Source of the DNA: Chryseosolibacter sp964493505
GTDB lineage: Bacteria; Bacteroidota; Bacteroidia; Cytophagales; Cyclobacteriaceae
DNA length: 64,000 nucleotides
NCBI GenBank assembly: GCA_964493505.1
Contig: CAZBNP010000019.1
Coordinates: 27,389 to 91,388 of the forward strand
Direction: 5' to 3'
Of this stretch, positions 36,731-45,586 are shown piece after piece. How positions within the stretch are numbered: position 1 is the first letter of the stretch; every line of letters starts with the position of its first letter. A program made the translations under genes and the position numbers. The notes below the pieces were generated by a model. It had not been told where the DNA came from. It worked only from the letters and a program-made list of their open reading frames with translations, and made no database searches.

Positions 36731-37680
36731 GAACAAAAGGAACCATGCTTATCAGCTGCGTCTTTGCGAGCCTGCTCTTGACCGGGTGCGGAGGCGATCG
36801 CGATAAACAGGGACGTCCGCTTGACTCTCCTACACAAGGCTTCATCAGAATTGCTGTCGACGAATCGTTACGGCCACTTTTAGAAGCTGAAGTGAGTGTC
36901 TTCGAGGCACTGTATAAAAGAGCTGACATTGAAACTCATTACCTTCCGGAAGCAGAAGCGTTGGATGCCCTTCTCAATGACAGTGCACGCCTGGCCGTGG
37001 TAACACGCAGGTTTACTCAGGAAGAAAAAGATTATTTCAAGACACTCAAGATCACACCGACTGAGCTCGACGTCGCCCTGAGCGCCGTCGCCTTGATCGT
37101 CCATCGCAACAACCGAGACACACTGATAAGTATGGACCAGCTCAGAGGCCTTTTGCAGGGAAAAATAGGCAAATGGAGCGATCTGGGGGGGTCTAACAAC
37201 GCTGGCATAGAGATTGTGTTTGATAACCCGAATTCAGGCCTGATCCGGCATCTGAAAGACTCAGTCGCAAAGGTTGATGCGCTGCCGCAAGGCAACACAT
37301 TCGCGGTTGAAAATAATGAAGGTGTAATTGACTATGTCTCACAAAATGAAAATGCATTGGGACTTATCGGACTTGAGTGGATTAGTGATAAGGATGATTC
37401 ACTATCGAATTCCTTCCTTAAGAGGATTCGGGTTATGGGAGTCTCGGATGACAGTATACACTTTAAACCGTATCAGGCATACCTGGCGCTGAAACACTAT
37501 CCGCTGGCGAGGCGAATCACTATCCTGAGCCGTGAGGCAAGAGCAGGACTTGGAAGTGGCTTTATGGCCTTTGTAGCAAGTGAAAGAGGACAGCGAATTG
37601 TTTTGAAAGCTGGCCTCGTTCCGATCACAATGCCGCTCAGGGTGGTTGAAGTTAACCGCCGGCCTTTTGAAATTGAGTGA
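36727..37680 (+). CDS. PstS-like substrate-binding lipoprotein
   Basis: Periplasmic-binding-type lipoprotein of 317 residues. The lipobox LLLTGC puts the lipidated cysteine at about residue 20. The body resembles phosphate-binding PstS/SphX (IRIAVDESLRPLLEAEVSVF, LAVVTRRFTQEE, LRGLLQGKIGKWSDLGG, NPNSGLIRHL). No PstABC permease is nearby. Its ligand need not be phosphate. Part of the TonB operon. Confidence 0.85.
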   Translation: MRTKGTMLISCVFASLLLTGCGGDRDKQGRPLDSPTQGFIRIAVDESLRPLLEAEVSVFEALYKRADIETHYLPEAEALDALLNDSARLAVVTRRFTQEEKDYFKTLKITPTELDVALSAVALIVHRNNRDTLISMDQLRGLLQGKIGKWSDLGGSNNAGIEIVFDNPNSGLIRHLKDSVAKVDALPQGNTFAVENNEGVIDYVSQNENALGLIGLEWISDKDDSLSNSFLKRIRVMGVSDDSIHFKPYQAYLALKHYPLARRITILSREARAGLGSGFMAFVASERGQRIVLKAGLVPITMPLRVVEVNRRPFEIE

Positions 37681-37718
37681 TTAACTGACAGAAAGCCGCA
37701 TTTTTTGTAAATTCGGCG

Positions 37719-37732
37719 CTTGTAATTACAAG
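37719..37732. promoter_or_regulatory. 14-bp palindrome before the TPR gene
   Basis: CTTGTAATTACAAG is a perfect palindrome, 31 bp upstream of the TPR gene. It may be a regulator site; no second copy was found. Confidence 0.3.
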
Positions 37733-37763
37733 AATACCATCATCAACAAAATTGACGTAGACT

Positions 37764-39449
37764 ATGAACTATCAAGGAAGTCGTGATCTCCAGACTAGCA
37801 GCGGGTTGTTGCGACGGGCAATCCCGGCACTGACTCTCATTCTGTTTGTGCTGGCATCCGCCGTCACGGCGTTTTCCCAAACTCCGGAGATCAGGAAAGC
37901 ATTTCACTATACTGAAATTCAACAACCATCCAAAATGCTCCCTGCCCTCGAAGCGGCAACCAGCGGAGCACCGGAACATCAATATTATCTGGGACTCGGC
38001 TATATCATCGCCGGCAACCTTGATAAAGCACTTGAAGTTTTTGAAAAAGGCATTGCCGCCGACCGCAAGGATCCGCTGCCTGTAGCCGGAAAAGGACATG
38101 TGAAGATCCTTCAGAAAAAAACCGCAGAAGGCAAGGCACTGCTCACGGAAGCTGCCGACATGAACCGGAAAAAAACAGCTGCCCAATGGGAAGCCGTCGG
38201 CCGTGGATATCTCGCTGAATCCAAATTCCTGCTCGATGCTATCGCCGCACTTGAAAACGCCAAAGCGCTGGACAATGCAGACCGCGAGGTACACCTCCTC
38301 CTGGGAGACGCCTATCTGCTGCAAAACCAGGGCGGCCCGGCCGTGTCGAGCTATGAACGCGCCGCCAGCGCCGATCCAAAGTGGGCACTACCCGTGTACA
38401 AGGTCGCAAAAGTTTATCAACGGTCACGCAACGAGGAACAGGTACTTCATTTCCTGACCCGTTCCATAACGATAGATCCTCAGTTTGCTCCGGCATGGAA
38501 AGATCTGGCGGAAATTCACTACCTGAAAAGAGAAGCTCCAAAAGCGGTTGAGGCTATGGAGAAATATCTGGCCATCACCGAAGATCCGGGTGAGGGTCGA
38601 TTCCAGCTTGCGTTCTTCCACGTAATGAACAAGGACTACGAAAAAGCAAATGCTGTTTTCAAAGAAGTCCTGAGCGACAGAGACGCTTCGCCAACCGCCT
38701 ATAAATTCTATGGCCGTTCGCTGCTTGAACAAAAGAAGTACGACGAAGCAAAGACGGTTTTTGAGAAATACTTCCAGATCGTAGAACCCGAAAACGTTCA
38801 GTCGTCCGACTACGCTGCGTACGGGAAACTGCTTCTTGAACTGAAGGAAGATTCTCTTGCCAACAACGCCTTTGCAAAAGGTATTGAACTGGATACTGCC
38901 CGACTGGACTTTGATTTGATGGAACTCCAGGCGGAGACCTATCGCAAGAGACAAAAATTCGAGGAAGCTGCCCTGGCGTATGAGTCTATGGTGAAAGCAA
39001 AAAGAGCTGCGGAAACAACGCCGTCGCCCTACGATTTGTTCTGGATGGGTTGGTCTAACTTTTACTCCACCGATTTTCACAAAGCCGATACAGCGTTCAC
39101 CAACCTGACGGAAGAGCAGCCGCAAAGTTCACTTGGATACCTCTGGGCTGCGAAGGCCAGGGTACAGATTGATACCACCGGCGAGCAGGGAGTTGCAGTG
39201 CCCATGTATGAGAAGTACCTGGAACTGGCACTGGCAAACCCTGAGAATCTTCAAAAGGCCAGCGAGAAAAGGAACATCATAGAGGCCTATGACTACCTTG
39301 CTATCTATGCGCTTCACCAAAAAGATGATATTCCGGAGGCGACGAGCTTCTTCAAGAAAGTACTCGAGCTCGATCCTAAAAATGAAAATGCCAAGAGATT
39401 TATGGACGCGTTGAAAGAAAGTAGCGCGCCCACGAGCGGACCCCGATAA
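37764..39449 (+). CDS. exported TPR-repeat protein
   Basis: Protein of 561 residues with an N-terminal signal or anchor (ALTLILFVLASAVTAFSQ) and about ten tetratricopeptide repeats, for example YYLGLGYIIAGNLDKALEVFEKG near residue 75 and AIYALHQKDDIPEATSFFKKVLELDPKNE at the end. It is likely a periplasmic scaffold. In other Bacteroidota a TPR protein follows the PstS-like protein in this operon, so co-function is inferred from position only. Confidence 0.85.
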   Translation: MNYQGSRDLQTSSGLLRRAIPALTLILFVLASAVTAFSQTPEIRKAFHYTEIQQPSKMLPALEAATSGAPEHQYYLGLGYIIAGNLDKALEVFEKGIAADRKDPLPVAGKGHVKILQKKTAEGKALLTEAADMNRKKTAAQWEAVGRGYLAESKFLLDAIAALENAKALDNADREVHLLLGDAYLLQNQGGPAVSSYERAASADPKWALPVYKVAKVYQRSRNEEQVLHFLTRSITIDPQFAPAWKDLAEIHYLKREAPKAVEAMEKYLAITEDPGEGRFQLAFFHVMNKDYEKANAVFKEVLSDRDASPTAYKFYGRSLLEQKKYDEAKTVFEKYFQIVEPENVQSSDYAAYGKLLLELKEDSLANNAFAKGIELDTARLDFDLMELQAETYRKRQKFEEAALAYESMVKAKRAAETTPSPYDLFWMGWSNFYSTDFHKADTAFTNLTEEQPQSSLGYLWAAKARVQIDTTGEQGVAVPMYEKYLELALANPENLQKASEKRNIIEAYDYLAIYALHQKDDIPEATSFFKKVLELDPKNENAKRFMDALKESSAPTSGPR

Positions 39450-39456
39450 TTCAACC

Positions 39457-39519
39457 TGAGTGACCGGTGTTGATTCCATGTACTGAGTTAACAAACATGG
39501 AATCAACACCGGTCATTCA
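39457..39519. terminator. long inverted repeat between convergent genes
   Basis: A perfect 21-bp stem (39461-39481 with 39495-39515) and a 13-nt loop; with one G-T pair it extends to 25 bp (39457-39519). The arms start TGACCGG and end CCGGTCA. It sits between the TPR gene and the convergent hemL and could end both transcripts, although no T run follows on either strand. Confidence 0.65.
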
Positions 39520-39521
39520 CA

Positions 39522-40817
39522 CTACTCTCCTGATTCCTTAAGTGCTTCTTCACTTGCTTCGATGATGCGGTCAGCTATCCCGCGGGTGATGGCCTGCGAC
39601 ACAAACAACGCTTCAAATTGCGATGGCGCCAGGTAAACTCCACGACGAAGCATCGCATTAAAGTATCTACCGAACATTTTCGTATCAGCGGTCTTTGCTG
39701 TTTCCAGGTTGATCACTTCCTTATCCGTAAAGAACAAGGTAAACATAGACCCTGCCTGATTGACAGTGAAAGGAAACCGTTTGCCTTCCAACTGATTTCT
39801 GATACCGTCGGCAAGGTAGGTGGATACCTCATCCAGGTCTTGGTACACCCCGGGATTTGCGTTTAGCTCCTTTAGCAATACCAGTCCGGCAGCCATCGCA
39901 ATCGGGTTTCCCGAAAGCGTTCCGGCCTGATAGATCGGGCCTGCCGGCGAAATAAAGTCCATGATTTCCTTCCTGCCCCCGTATGCGCCTACCGGCAAGC
40001 CACCACCGATGATTTTGCCGAGGGTAGTCAGATCGGGCGTTACACCAAACTTCTCCTGAGCTCCGCCTGGAGCAAGCCTGAATCCGGTCATTACCTCATC
40101 AAAGATCAGCAGGATGCCGTTCCGTGTACAAATATCGCGAAGGCCGCTGAGGTAGCCAGCCTGGGGTGTCACGCAACCCATATTCCCGGCCACAGGCTCT
40201 AGTATAATCCCTGCAATATTTCCTTCGTTACTCGCAATGAGCGTCGATATCGCATCAAGGTTGTTGTACGGCGCAGTAAGTGTGTCTTGCGCTGTTCCCT
40301 TTGTTACTCCGGGACTATCCGGCGCTCCGAATGTCATCGCTCCGCTGCCGGCTGCTATCAGAAACGAATCGGCATGGCCGTGATAACAGCCTTCCATCTT
40401 TATGATCTTGTCGCGACCCGTATATCCTCTGGCTAACCGGATAGCAGACATGGTAGCTTCTGTTCCGGAATTAACCATCCTCACCTTTTCAATGGAGGGT
40501 ACCATCGAACAGATCAACTCGGCCATTTCCACTTCACGTGCCGTTGGCGCACCAAATGATGGCGAATCGGCCAACGCTTCTCTGACAGCCTTCCCGACAC
40601 CCTCGTGTGCATGTCCGAGTATCATCGGACCCCAGGAGTTTATCAGATCAATGTATTCATTGCCGTCCTCATCGTACAGGAACGCTCCCTTCGCTCTCTT
40701 TATGAAGAGTGGGCTACCGCCTACGGCCTTAAAAGCGCGTACCGGTGAGTTCACGCCACCCGGAATAAATTTCTTCGCCCTTTCAAAAAGCTGCTGACTT
40801 CTATCGGTCTGTTTCAT
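39522..40817 (-). CDS. hemL: glutamate-1-semialdehyde 2,1-aminomutase
   Basis: PLP enzyme of the C5 haem pathway, 431 residues. The PLP lysine is K268 in TLGKIIGGGLP. GVNSPVRAFKAVGG and MVNSGTEATMSAIRLARGYTG (given as NSGTEATMSAIRLAR) are diagnostic, with the gating MTFGAPDSPGVT loop. It makes 5-aminolevulinate. Normal length. Converges on the TPR gene. Confidence 0.96.
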   Translation of the reverse strand: MKQTDRSQQLFERAKKFIPGGVNSPVRAFKAVGGSPLFIKRAKGAFLYDEDGNEYIDLINSWGPMILGHAHEGVGKAVREALADSPSFGAPTAREVEMAELICSMVPSIEKVRMVNSGTEATMSAIRLARGYTGRDKIIKMEGCYHGHADSFLIAAGSGAMTFGAPDSPGVTKGTAQDTLTAPYNNLDAISTLIASNEGNIAGIILEPVAGNMGCVTPQAGYLSGLRDICTRNGILLIFDEVMTGFRLAPGGAQEKFGVTPDLTTLGKIIGGGLPVGAYGGRKEIMDFISPAGPIYQAGTLSGNPIAMAAGLVLLKELNANPGVYQDLDEVSTYLADGIRNQLEGKRFPFTVNQAGSMFTLFFTDKEVINLETAKTADTKMFGRYFNAMLRRGVYLAPSQFEALFVSQAITRGIADRIIEASEEALKESGE

Positions 40818-40882
40818 TGATATTTAGATTAGCACGCGAAGGTAGCCACGACGGTGAACAATACCCTATCGCCACAAAGAGG

Positions 40883-42601
40883 TTATTTAATCTCTATCAA
40901 GGTGGGGATACCGTTCCTGAACCTGACAAACGGTACAACCTGATTGTCGCGGGTGTACTGATATCGAAAACCCTGGAACAGGTGTCCGGGTATGAACCCG
41001 GTATTGTTCAGGGCATCTTGAAAATACACGCCGTTTTGCTGCAGCTGATTTCCGAAGAACAGCATCATCTCGTAACCCCGCAGCGCCAGGCTCGTCGCGG
41101 GCTTTCCATACTTCCTCAGATAGCGTTGGCTGAACCGCTTCAGTCGCGGACCATCTATCGCCACGTAGTTAGGCGCGGCAAAGGTAACGCCAAGCACCTG
41201 GTACTTCTCGAAAGCCACCGCAGTATCATCGATCCAGTTTTCGGATCCTACTACCCTAATGGAGTCGCCGCGTGTTTCAACGGCACTGATCACCTTGGTA
41301 TAGATCAACGGGTCATCGGTCGCAACGAAGATGCTGCCGATACTGTCTTTCTTCAATGTAAACTCGCTTGGAAATTTGAATTCATCGTATTCCGTCGCGG
41401 TGGTCAGGATGTTCATGATCTCGGTTGCATCCTCTTTCTCAAACGCGCGATTGACCACTACCTGGAGCCCAAGCTCACTGGCTTTTTGCGTGAAACTCGC
41501 CGCCATAACGGAGTCGCGTTTGCTCATTCCTGAAAACACAATACAGAAATCGTTTTTTGCGCGTTCGGCAACGTATTCAGCAGCTTTCTCTCCCAGCGTT
41601 TCGGATGATGGCTGAAACATATAACCATAAGGATTGCTACCGATCAGGTCTGTGTTGTTCGAAAAAGGATTGACGACGTTTACCTGATTATTGAGCGAAA
41701 ATTCCTGCACGACCTCGTTCTCGCTGGGATAGAGTGGACCGATAACAAGATCCGTATTCTTGAACTCCTCCGTCTGCAGGAGTCTCCTGAGGTTTTGAAT
41801 GCCGGAATGTGTATCGTATGCGCGCAGGCTGATCTGCGGGTCGCGTTCATTCAGCGAATCTATCGCAAGTCTGATACCTTCATAAAAATCGAGTACGATC
41901 TGGTTCCTTTTCTTACCAGGACTCGGGTCGAGTTCATCCAGCATAAACGGCAACAGTACGGCGACCGCATATCGCTCCTTATAAAACGTCTCGGGTGCCT
42001 CGGGAATAAAGTCAGAACGTTCGAGTTTGAATTGATCAACCAGGTTGTCGAACATCTGTTTGTCGTCGGGATTGGAGAGGTCTTCCGCCAGCCTTTGAGC
42101 GAGCAGCGTACCAATCACCCTATCTTTCGGGTACTCCTCATTGAGCATTCTCAGCGTTTCGCCGTCCGTAACGGCAGACAGGTATTGATACTTTATGTCC
42201 TCAGTCAGTTCTCCCATCTTCCTGTCCTGGATGCCATTCAGAATTTTTACCCCCTGGAAATAGTCGTTGCTTTCGAGATAGATCTTCGCAAGCCAGAGGT
42301 TCACCTCACTGAGTTTATCCCACTTGGGATGTACAGCCTTGATCTGGAGGAACATGTCTTTCGCTACCGAGAGATAGCCTTGCTCGTAAGCAGACAGCGC
42401 GTAGTAAAACGATGCGTATGCCGAGTAGGGATTGTTGGCATCGTAGGTCACCAGGGGTTTAAAAACCTCCATCGCAAGGTTGTACTTACCTTCCCTGAAC
42501 AGATCCTTGCCGTTCTGATATTGTCGTGAGTAGTCTGTCTGAGCCCATCCGGTGATGAACACCGAGACCAGCACGACTGAAAACACAAATTTTCTCATCA
42601 T
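40883..42601 (-). CDS. TPR/periplasmic-binding type I lipoprotein-like protein
   Basis: Exported protein of about 572 residues. A signal peptide (RKFVFSVVLVSVFITGWAQ) precedes TPR-like repeats (about 30-200, GKDLFREGKYNLAMEVFKPLV region) and a periplasmic-binding type I domain (YAVAVLLPFML, then DLVIGPLYPSENE and IVFSGMSKRDSVM). The order resembles LpoA, an activator of peptidoglycan synthesis, but branched-chain amino-acid binding proteins share the same fold. I chose the ATG at 42601, 11 bp after the guaA stop; the frame is open to 42622. Confidence 0.75.
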   Translation of the reverse strand: MMRKFVFSVVLVSVFITGWAQTDYSRQYQNGKDLFREGKYNLAMEVFKPLVTYDANNPYSAYASFYYALSAYEQGYLSVAKDMFLQIKAVHPKWDKLSEVNLWLAKIYLESNDYFQGVKILNGIQDRKMGELTEDIKYQYLSAVTDGETLRMLNEEYPKDRVIGTLLAQRLAEDLSNPDDKQMFDNLVDQFKLERSDFIPEAPETFYKERYAVAVLLPFMLDELDPSPGKKRNQIVLDFYEGIRLAIDSLNERDPQISLRAYDTHSGIQNLRRLLQTEEFKNTDLVIGPLYPSENEVVQEFSLNNQVNVVNPFSNNTDLIGSNPYGYMFQPSSETLGEKAAEYVAERAKNDFCIVFSGMSKRDSVMAASFTQKASELGLQVVVNRAFEKEDATEIMNILTTATEYDEFKFPSEFTLKKDSIGSIFVATDDPLIYTKVISAVETRGDSIRVVGSENWIDDTAVAFEKYQVLGVTFAAPNYVAIDGPRLKRFSQRYLRKYGKPATSLALRGYEMMLFFGNQLQQNGVYFQDALNNTGFIPGHLFQGFRYQYTRDNQVVPFVRFRNGIPTLIEIK

Positions 42602-42612
42602 TATAGATTCGT

Positions 42613-44139
42613 CTATTCCCATTCAATGGTTGCCGGCGGTTTTGAGCTGATGTCGTACACGACGCGGTTCACCCCCTTGACCCTGTTGATTATATCATTC
42701 GATACCTCTGCGAGAAACTCGTAGGGCAGATGCGCCCAGTCCGCTGTCATACCATCTCTGCTCGTCACCGCCCGCAGGCTCACCACGCGCTCATAGGTGC
42801 GTTCATCGCCCATCACCCCCACCGACTGCAGCGGCGTGAGGATAGCCCCCGCCTGCCACACCTTGTCATACAGCCCGTGATTTCTCAATCCGCTGATGAA
42901 AATATGGTCGACCTCCTGGAGGATGGCAACCTTTTCCGGTGTGATCTCACCCAGGATCCGGATACCAAATCCGGGGCCGGGAAACGGATGACGACCCAAT
43001 ATAGCAGGATCAATATCCAGCGCCTTTCCCACCACCCTCACTTCGTCTTTAAACAGCGTATTTAACGGTTCAACGACCTTCAGTTTCATCTTTTCAGGCA
43101 ACCCCCCTACGTTGTGGTGCGACTTGATCGTGGCGGATGGCCCTTTCACAGAAACAGATTCAATAACGTCGGGGTAGATAGTGCCCTGCCCCAGCCACTT
43201 CACACCTTCTATCGCATGAGCTTGCTCATCGAATACCTCGACGAAAGTCCTCCCGATAGCCTTTCTCTTGGCCTCGGGTTCCGACAACCCTGAAAGCGCT
43301 TTGTAAAACGCCTCGCGGGCATCGACGCCCTTTATATTAAGGCCCATGTGCTGGTACGAGTCAAGTACCTGCTGAAACTCATCTTTTCTCAGCAAACCAT
43401 TGTCCACAAATATGCAATGGAGGTTAGGGCCGATAGCCCGGTGGATAAGAGTTGCCGCTACCGTTGAGTCGACGCCTCCGGAAAGTGCCATAACTACCTT
43501 ATCCTTACCCAGTTGCGCCGATAGAGCCGCCAGGGTGGATTCAACGAACTGGTCAGCGGTCCAGTCCTGCGCACAGCCACAGATGTGCACAACGAAATTT
43601 CGCAGCAGGTTTTTGCCCTCCGGGGTATGCGTAACTTCCGGGTGAAACTGGATTCCGTACTTCTCCTGCCCACTGATGCGGAACGCCGCCACCGGTACCG
43701 TTGATGTGCTGGCGATTATCTCAAAGCCTGCCGGAAGGGAAGCAATGGTATCGGCATGCGACATCCAGACCTGGGTATCCAGCGATATCTCCTTCAACAG
43801 GTTGTTGTGATGGTCTACCCGGCTTAGACGGGCGCGTCCGTATTCGCGGATATGAGACGGGAGCACTTCGCCACCCATCGTATGGGCCATCAGCTGAGCG
43901 CCATAACAAACGCCAAGAAGGGGTATCTTGTCAAACAGCGAAAGATCGACGGTCGGTGCATCGGCATCCCTGACGGAACAGGGGCTTCCGGAGAGAATAA
44001 TACCTTTGATCTCGCTGGTAAGGACCGGGATCTTGTTATAGGGATGAATTTCACAGTAGACATTGAGCTCCCGTACCCTCCGTGCGATCAATTGCGTGTA
44101 CTGGGAACCAAAATCAAGGATCAGAATCTGTTGAGGCAT
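42613..44139 (-). CDS. guaA: GMP synthase (glutamine-hydrolysing)
   Basis: Converts XMP to GMP, 508 residues. The N-terminal glutamine amidotransferase has nucleophile C78 in LLGVCYGAQ and the HPEVTHT motif. The ATP pyrophosphatase signature ALSGGVDSTVAA is at about residue 216, and the C-terminal dimerisation domain ends VYDISSKPPATIEWE. First gene of a pair with the TPR-binding protein. Confidence 0.97.
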   Translation of the reverse strand: MPQQILILDFGSQYTQLIARRVRELNVYCEIHPYNKIPVLTSEIKGIILSGSPCSVRDADAPTVDLSLFDKIPLLGVCYGAQLMAHTMGGEVLPSHIREYGRARLSRVDHHNNLLKEISLDTQVWMSHADTIASLPAGFEIIASTSTVPVAAFRISGQEKYGIQFHPEVTHTPEGKNLLRNFVVHICGCAQDWTADQFVESTLAALSAQLGKDKVVMALSGGVDSTVAATLIHRAIGPNLHCIFVDNGLLRKDEFQQVLDSYQHMGLNIKGVDAREAFYKALSGLSEPEAKRKAIGRTFVEVFDEQAHAIEGVKWLGQGTIYPDVIESVSVKGPSATIKSHHNVGGLPEKMKLKVVEPLNTLFKDEVRVVGKALDIDPAILGRHPFPGPGFGIRILGEITPEKVAILQEVDHIFISGLRNHGLYDKVWQAGAILTPLQSVGVMGDERTYERVVSLRAVTSRDGMTADWAHLPYEFLAEVSNDIINRVKGVNRVVYDISSKPPATIEWE

Positions 44140-44143
44140 GCTG

Positions 44144-44151
44144 CAAAGATA
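44144..44151 (-). promoter_or_regulatory. candidate -7 element of guaA
   Basis: Minus-strand TATCTTTG matches TAnnTTTG and ends only 4 bp before the ATG, so transcription could start at or beside the start codon. No -33 TTG is found. Confidence 0.4.
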
Positions 44152-44206
44152 ACAGAAGCCCGGAATTGACGGGGGAAATTTCAGCCGCGAATGAACGCTT
44201 TATAGC

Positions 44207-44815
44207 TCAGAAACTCATGGTCATGACACCGATCTGAAAGCCGAGCCCCGTGAAGTTCCGGTTGGCGAATTTCTCACTCTTGTTAGTGGAGTAGTCGTAA
44301 TGCACAGTAGCCATGACACCAAACGAGCCATGATGTGTGAACCGGAACAACACACCGACCTCAGGACGGGCCAGAAAGCCCCAGGAGCGCTCGGAGTCTT
44401 CGTAAATATTGTAGTAGAGCACATACTCATTCGTACTCGCACCTAGCCCCAGACCGGCATAGGCGAAGAAGCGGTCGTCTTCATCGTCCCGGAAGTAGTA
44501 CTGCCCGCTGGCAGCCGCCGAGTAGTTATAGGTGTAGTGAAAGTAGTCGCTCGTTATGGTGTTGGTCCCGTTTTGCTTGGAATTTTTCGGTTCGTACTGA
44601 TCAAAATTCCCCCAGCCGATATCCAGACCAGCCGAAATATTCGGACATACAAATACACGGTACCCCACCTTGCCACCTGAAAAACTGAAGTCATCGACCC
44701 ATTCGCTATTCCCCAGCGGCTTCACACCATTGAGGTTCGCGTAAAAGTACCTTTGCTGCGCCAGGGTGGTTCCCGCAGTAGCTAATCCGATCAATATTAA
44801 AACAAGACGCTTCAT
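44207..44815 (-). CDS. outer-membrane beta-barrel protein
   Basis: Exported protein of 202 residues; signal peptide ends at TLAQQ. The pattern of alternating aromatic and glycine residues (FAYAGLGLGAS, WGFLARPEVGVLFRF, GFQIGVMTMSF) and the C-terminal phenylalanine suggest an eight-stranded OmpA/OmpW-like barrel. No catalytic motif. It starts directly after the DUF4136 stop (TAA then ATG). Confidence 0.8.
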   Translation of the reverse strand: MKRLVLILIGLATAGTTLAQQRYFYANLNGVKPLGNSEWVDDFSFSGGKVGYRVFVCPNISAGLDIGWGNFDQYEPKNSKQNGTNTITSDYFHYTYNYSAAASGQYYFRDDEDDRFFAYAGLGLGASTNEYVLYYNIYEDSERSWGFLARPEVGVLFRFTHHGSFGVMATVHYDYSTNKSEKFANRNFTGLGFQIGVMTMSF

Positions 44816-45454
44816 TTATTTGTCAAGAATGGGTGATTGTAAAAATGCCTGATCGATACCCTCTTCCGATTGCGCGATACGATTGATAGTGCTGTAAACA
44901 TCGCCGATATAGGCATCCCATACGACTTTCACTTTATTATCGGGCGTCCTGTTCCTGAGATCGACCATTTCAATGACCAACACGCCGGTATTGTACGCAT
45001 AGGTGTTCACATACGGATAAGAGTAGTACGAACCGTATCCCCAATAGCCCGAATAGTAGCTGCCGGGATACCCGTAATAACCGCCGGGATAGACGATCTC
45101 CTGGAAGAGATTAAAATCGTTCACTACCATCACATTGATCCCAATATCCGGATCTTCAGTGCGGTCTACGCGGATGTATCCTCTGGCATCGAGGTTCGAC
45201 CTGATCGCGTTCAATACCGGGGCCGGATAAGTGCTGTTCGATGCGACGATTATGGTATCGTTAGACCTGTTTGAAAAGAATCCTATAGTATCCGTTGGTA
45301 TAGCATACGTGAGATATGTATCGAAGTCAGCGTCGGGATCAAAATTAGTCGACACTACCATCTCATCAATCAGTTTCGCTGCATCGGGCTCCGTCTGGCA
45401 TCCCGAAAGGAACAACGAGGGGATGCCGGCCAAAATAAACAGTAACTTTCTCAT
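44816..45454 (-). CDS. DUF4136 family lipoprotein
   Basis: Lipoprotein of 212 residues; lipobox LFLSGC with lipidated cysteine near residue 19. The DUF4136 domain has DFDTYLTYAIP, LDARGYIRVDRTEDPDIGINVMV and a Tyr/Gly-rich insert (GYYGYPGSYYSGYWGYGSYY). Function unknown. Co-transcribed with the barrel protein. Confidence 0.85.
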   Translation of the reverse strand: MRKLLFILAGIPSLFLSGCQTEPDAAKLIDEMVVSTNFDPDADFDTYLTYAIPTDTIGFFSNRSNDTIIVASNSTYPAPVLNAIRSNLDARGYIRVDRTEDPDIGINVMVVNDFNLFQEIVYPGGYYGYPGSYYSGYWGYGSYYSYPYVNTYAYNTGVLVIEMVDLRNRTPDNKVKVVWDAYIGDVYSTINRIAQSEEGIDQAFLQSPILDK

Positions 45455-45586
45455 AGTCTTTTAACGACAAAACATTGCTTTAATTGCCGCCAAATATCAG
45501 CGGCTTATCCATATAGACCCACTCAACACGGAAAAAGTTTAAACCGGTTTTCATAAAATTCCATGCCTTAGGAGAATGCCGGCTTT

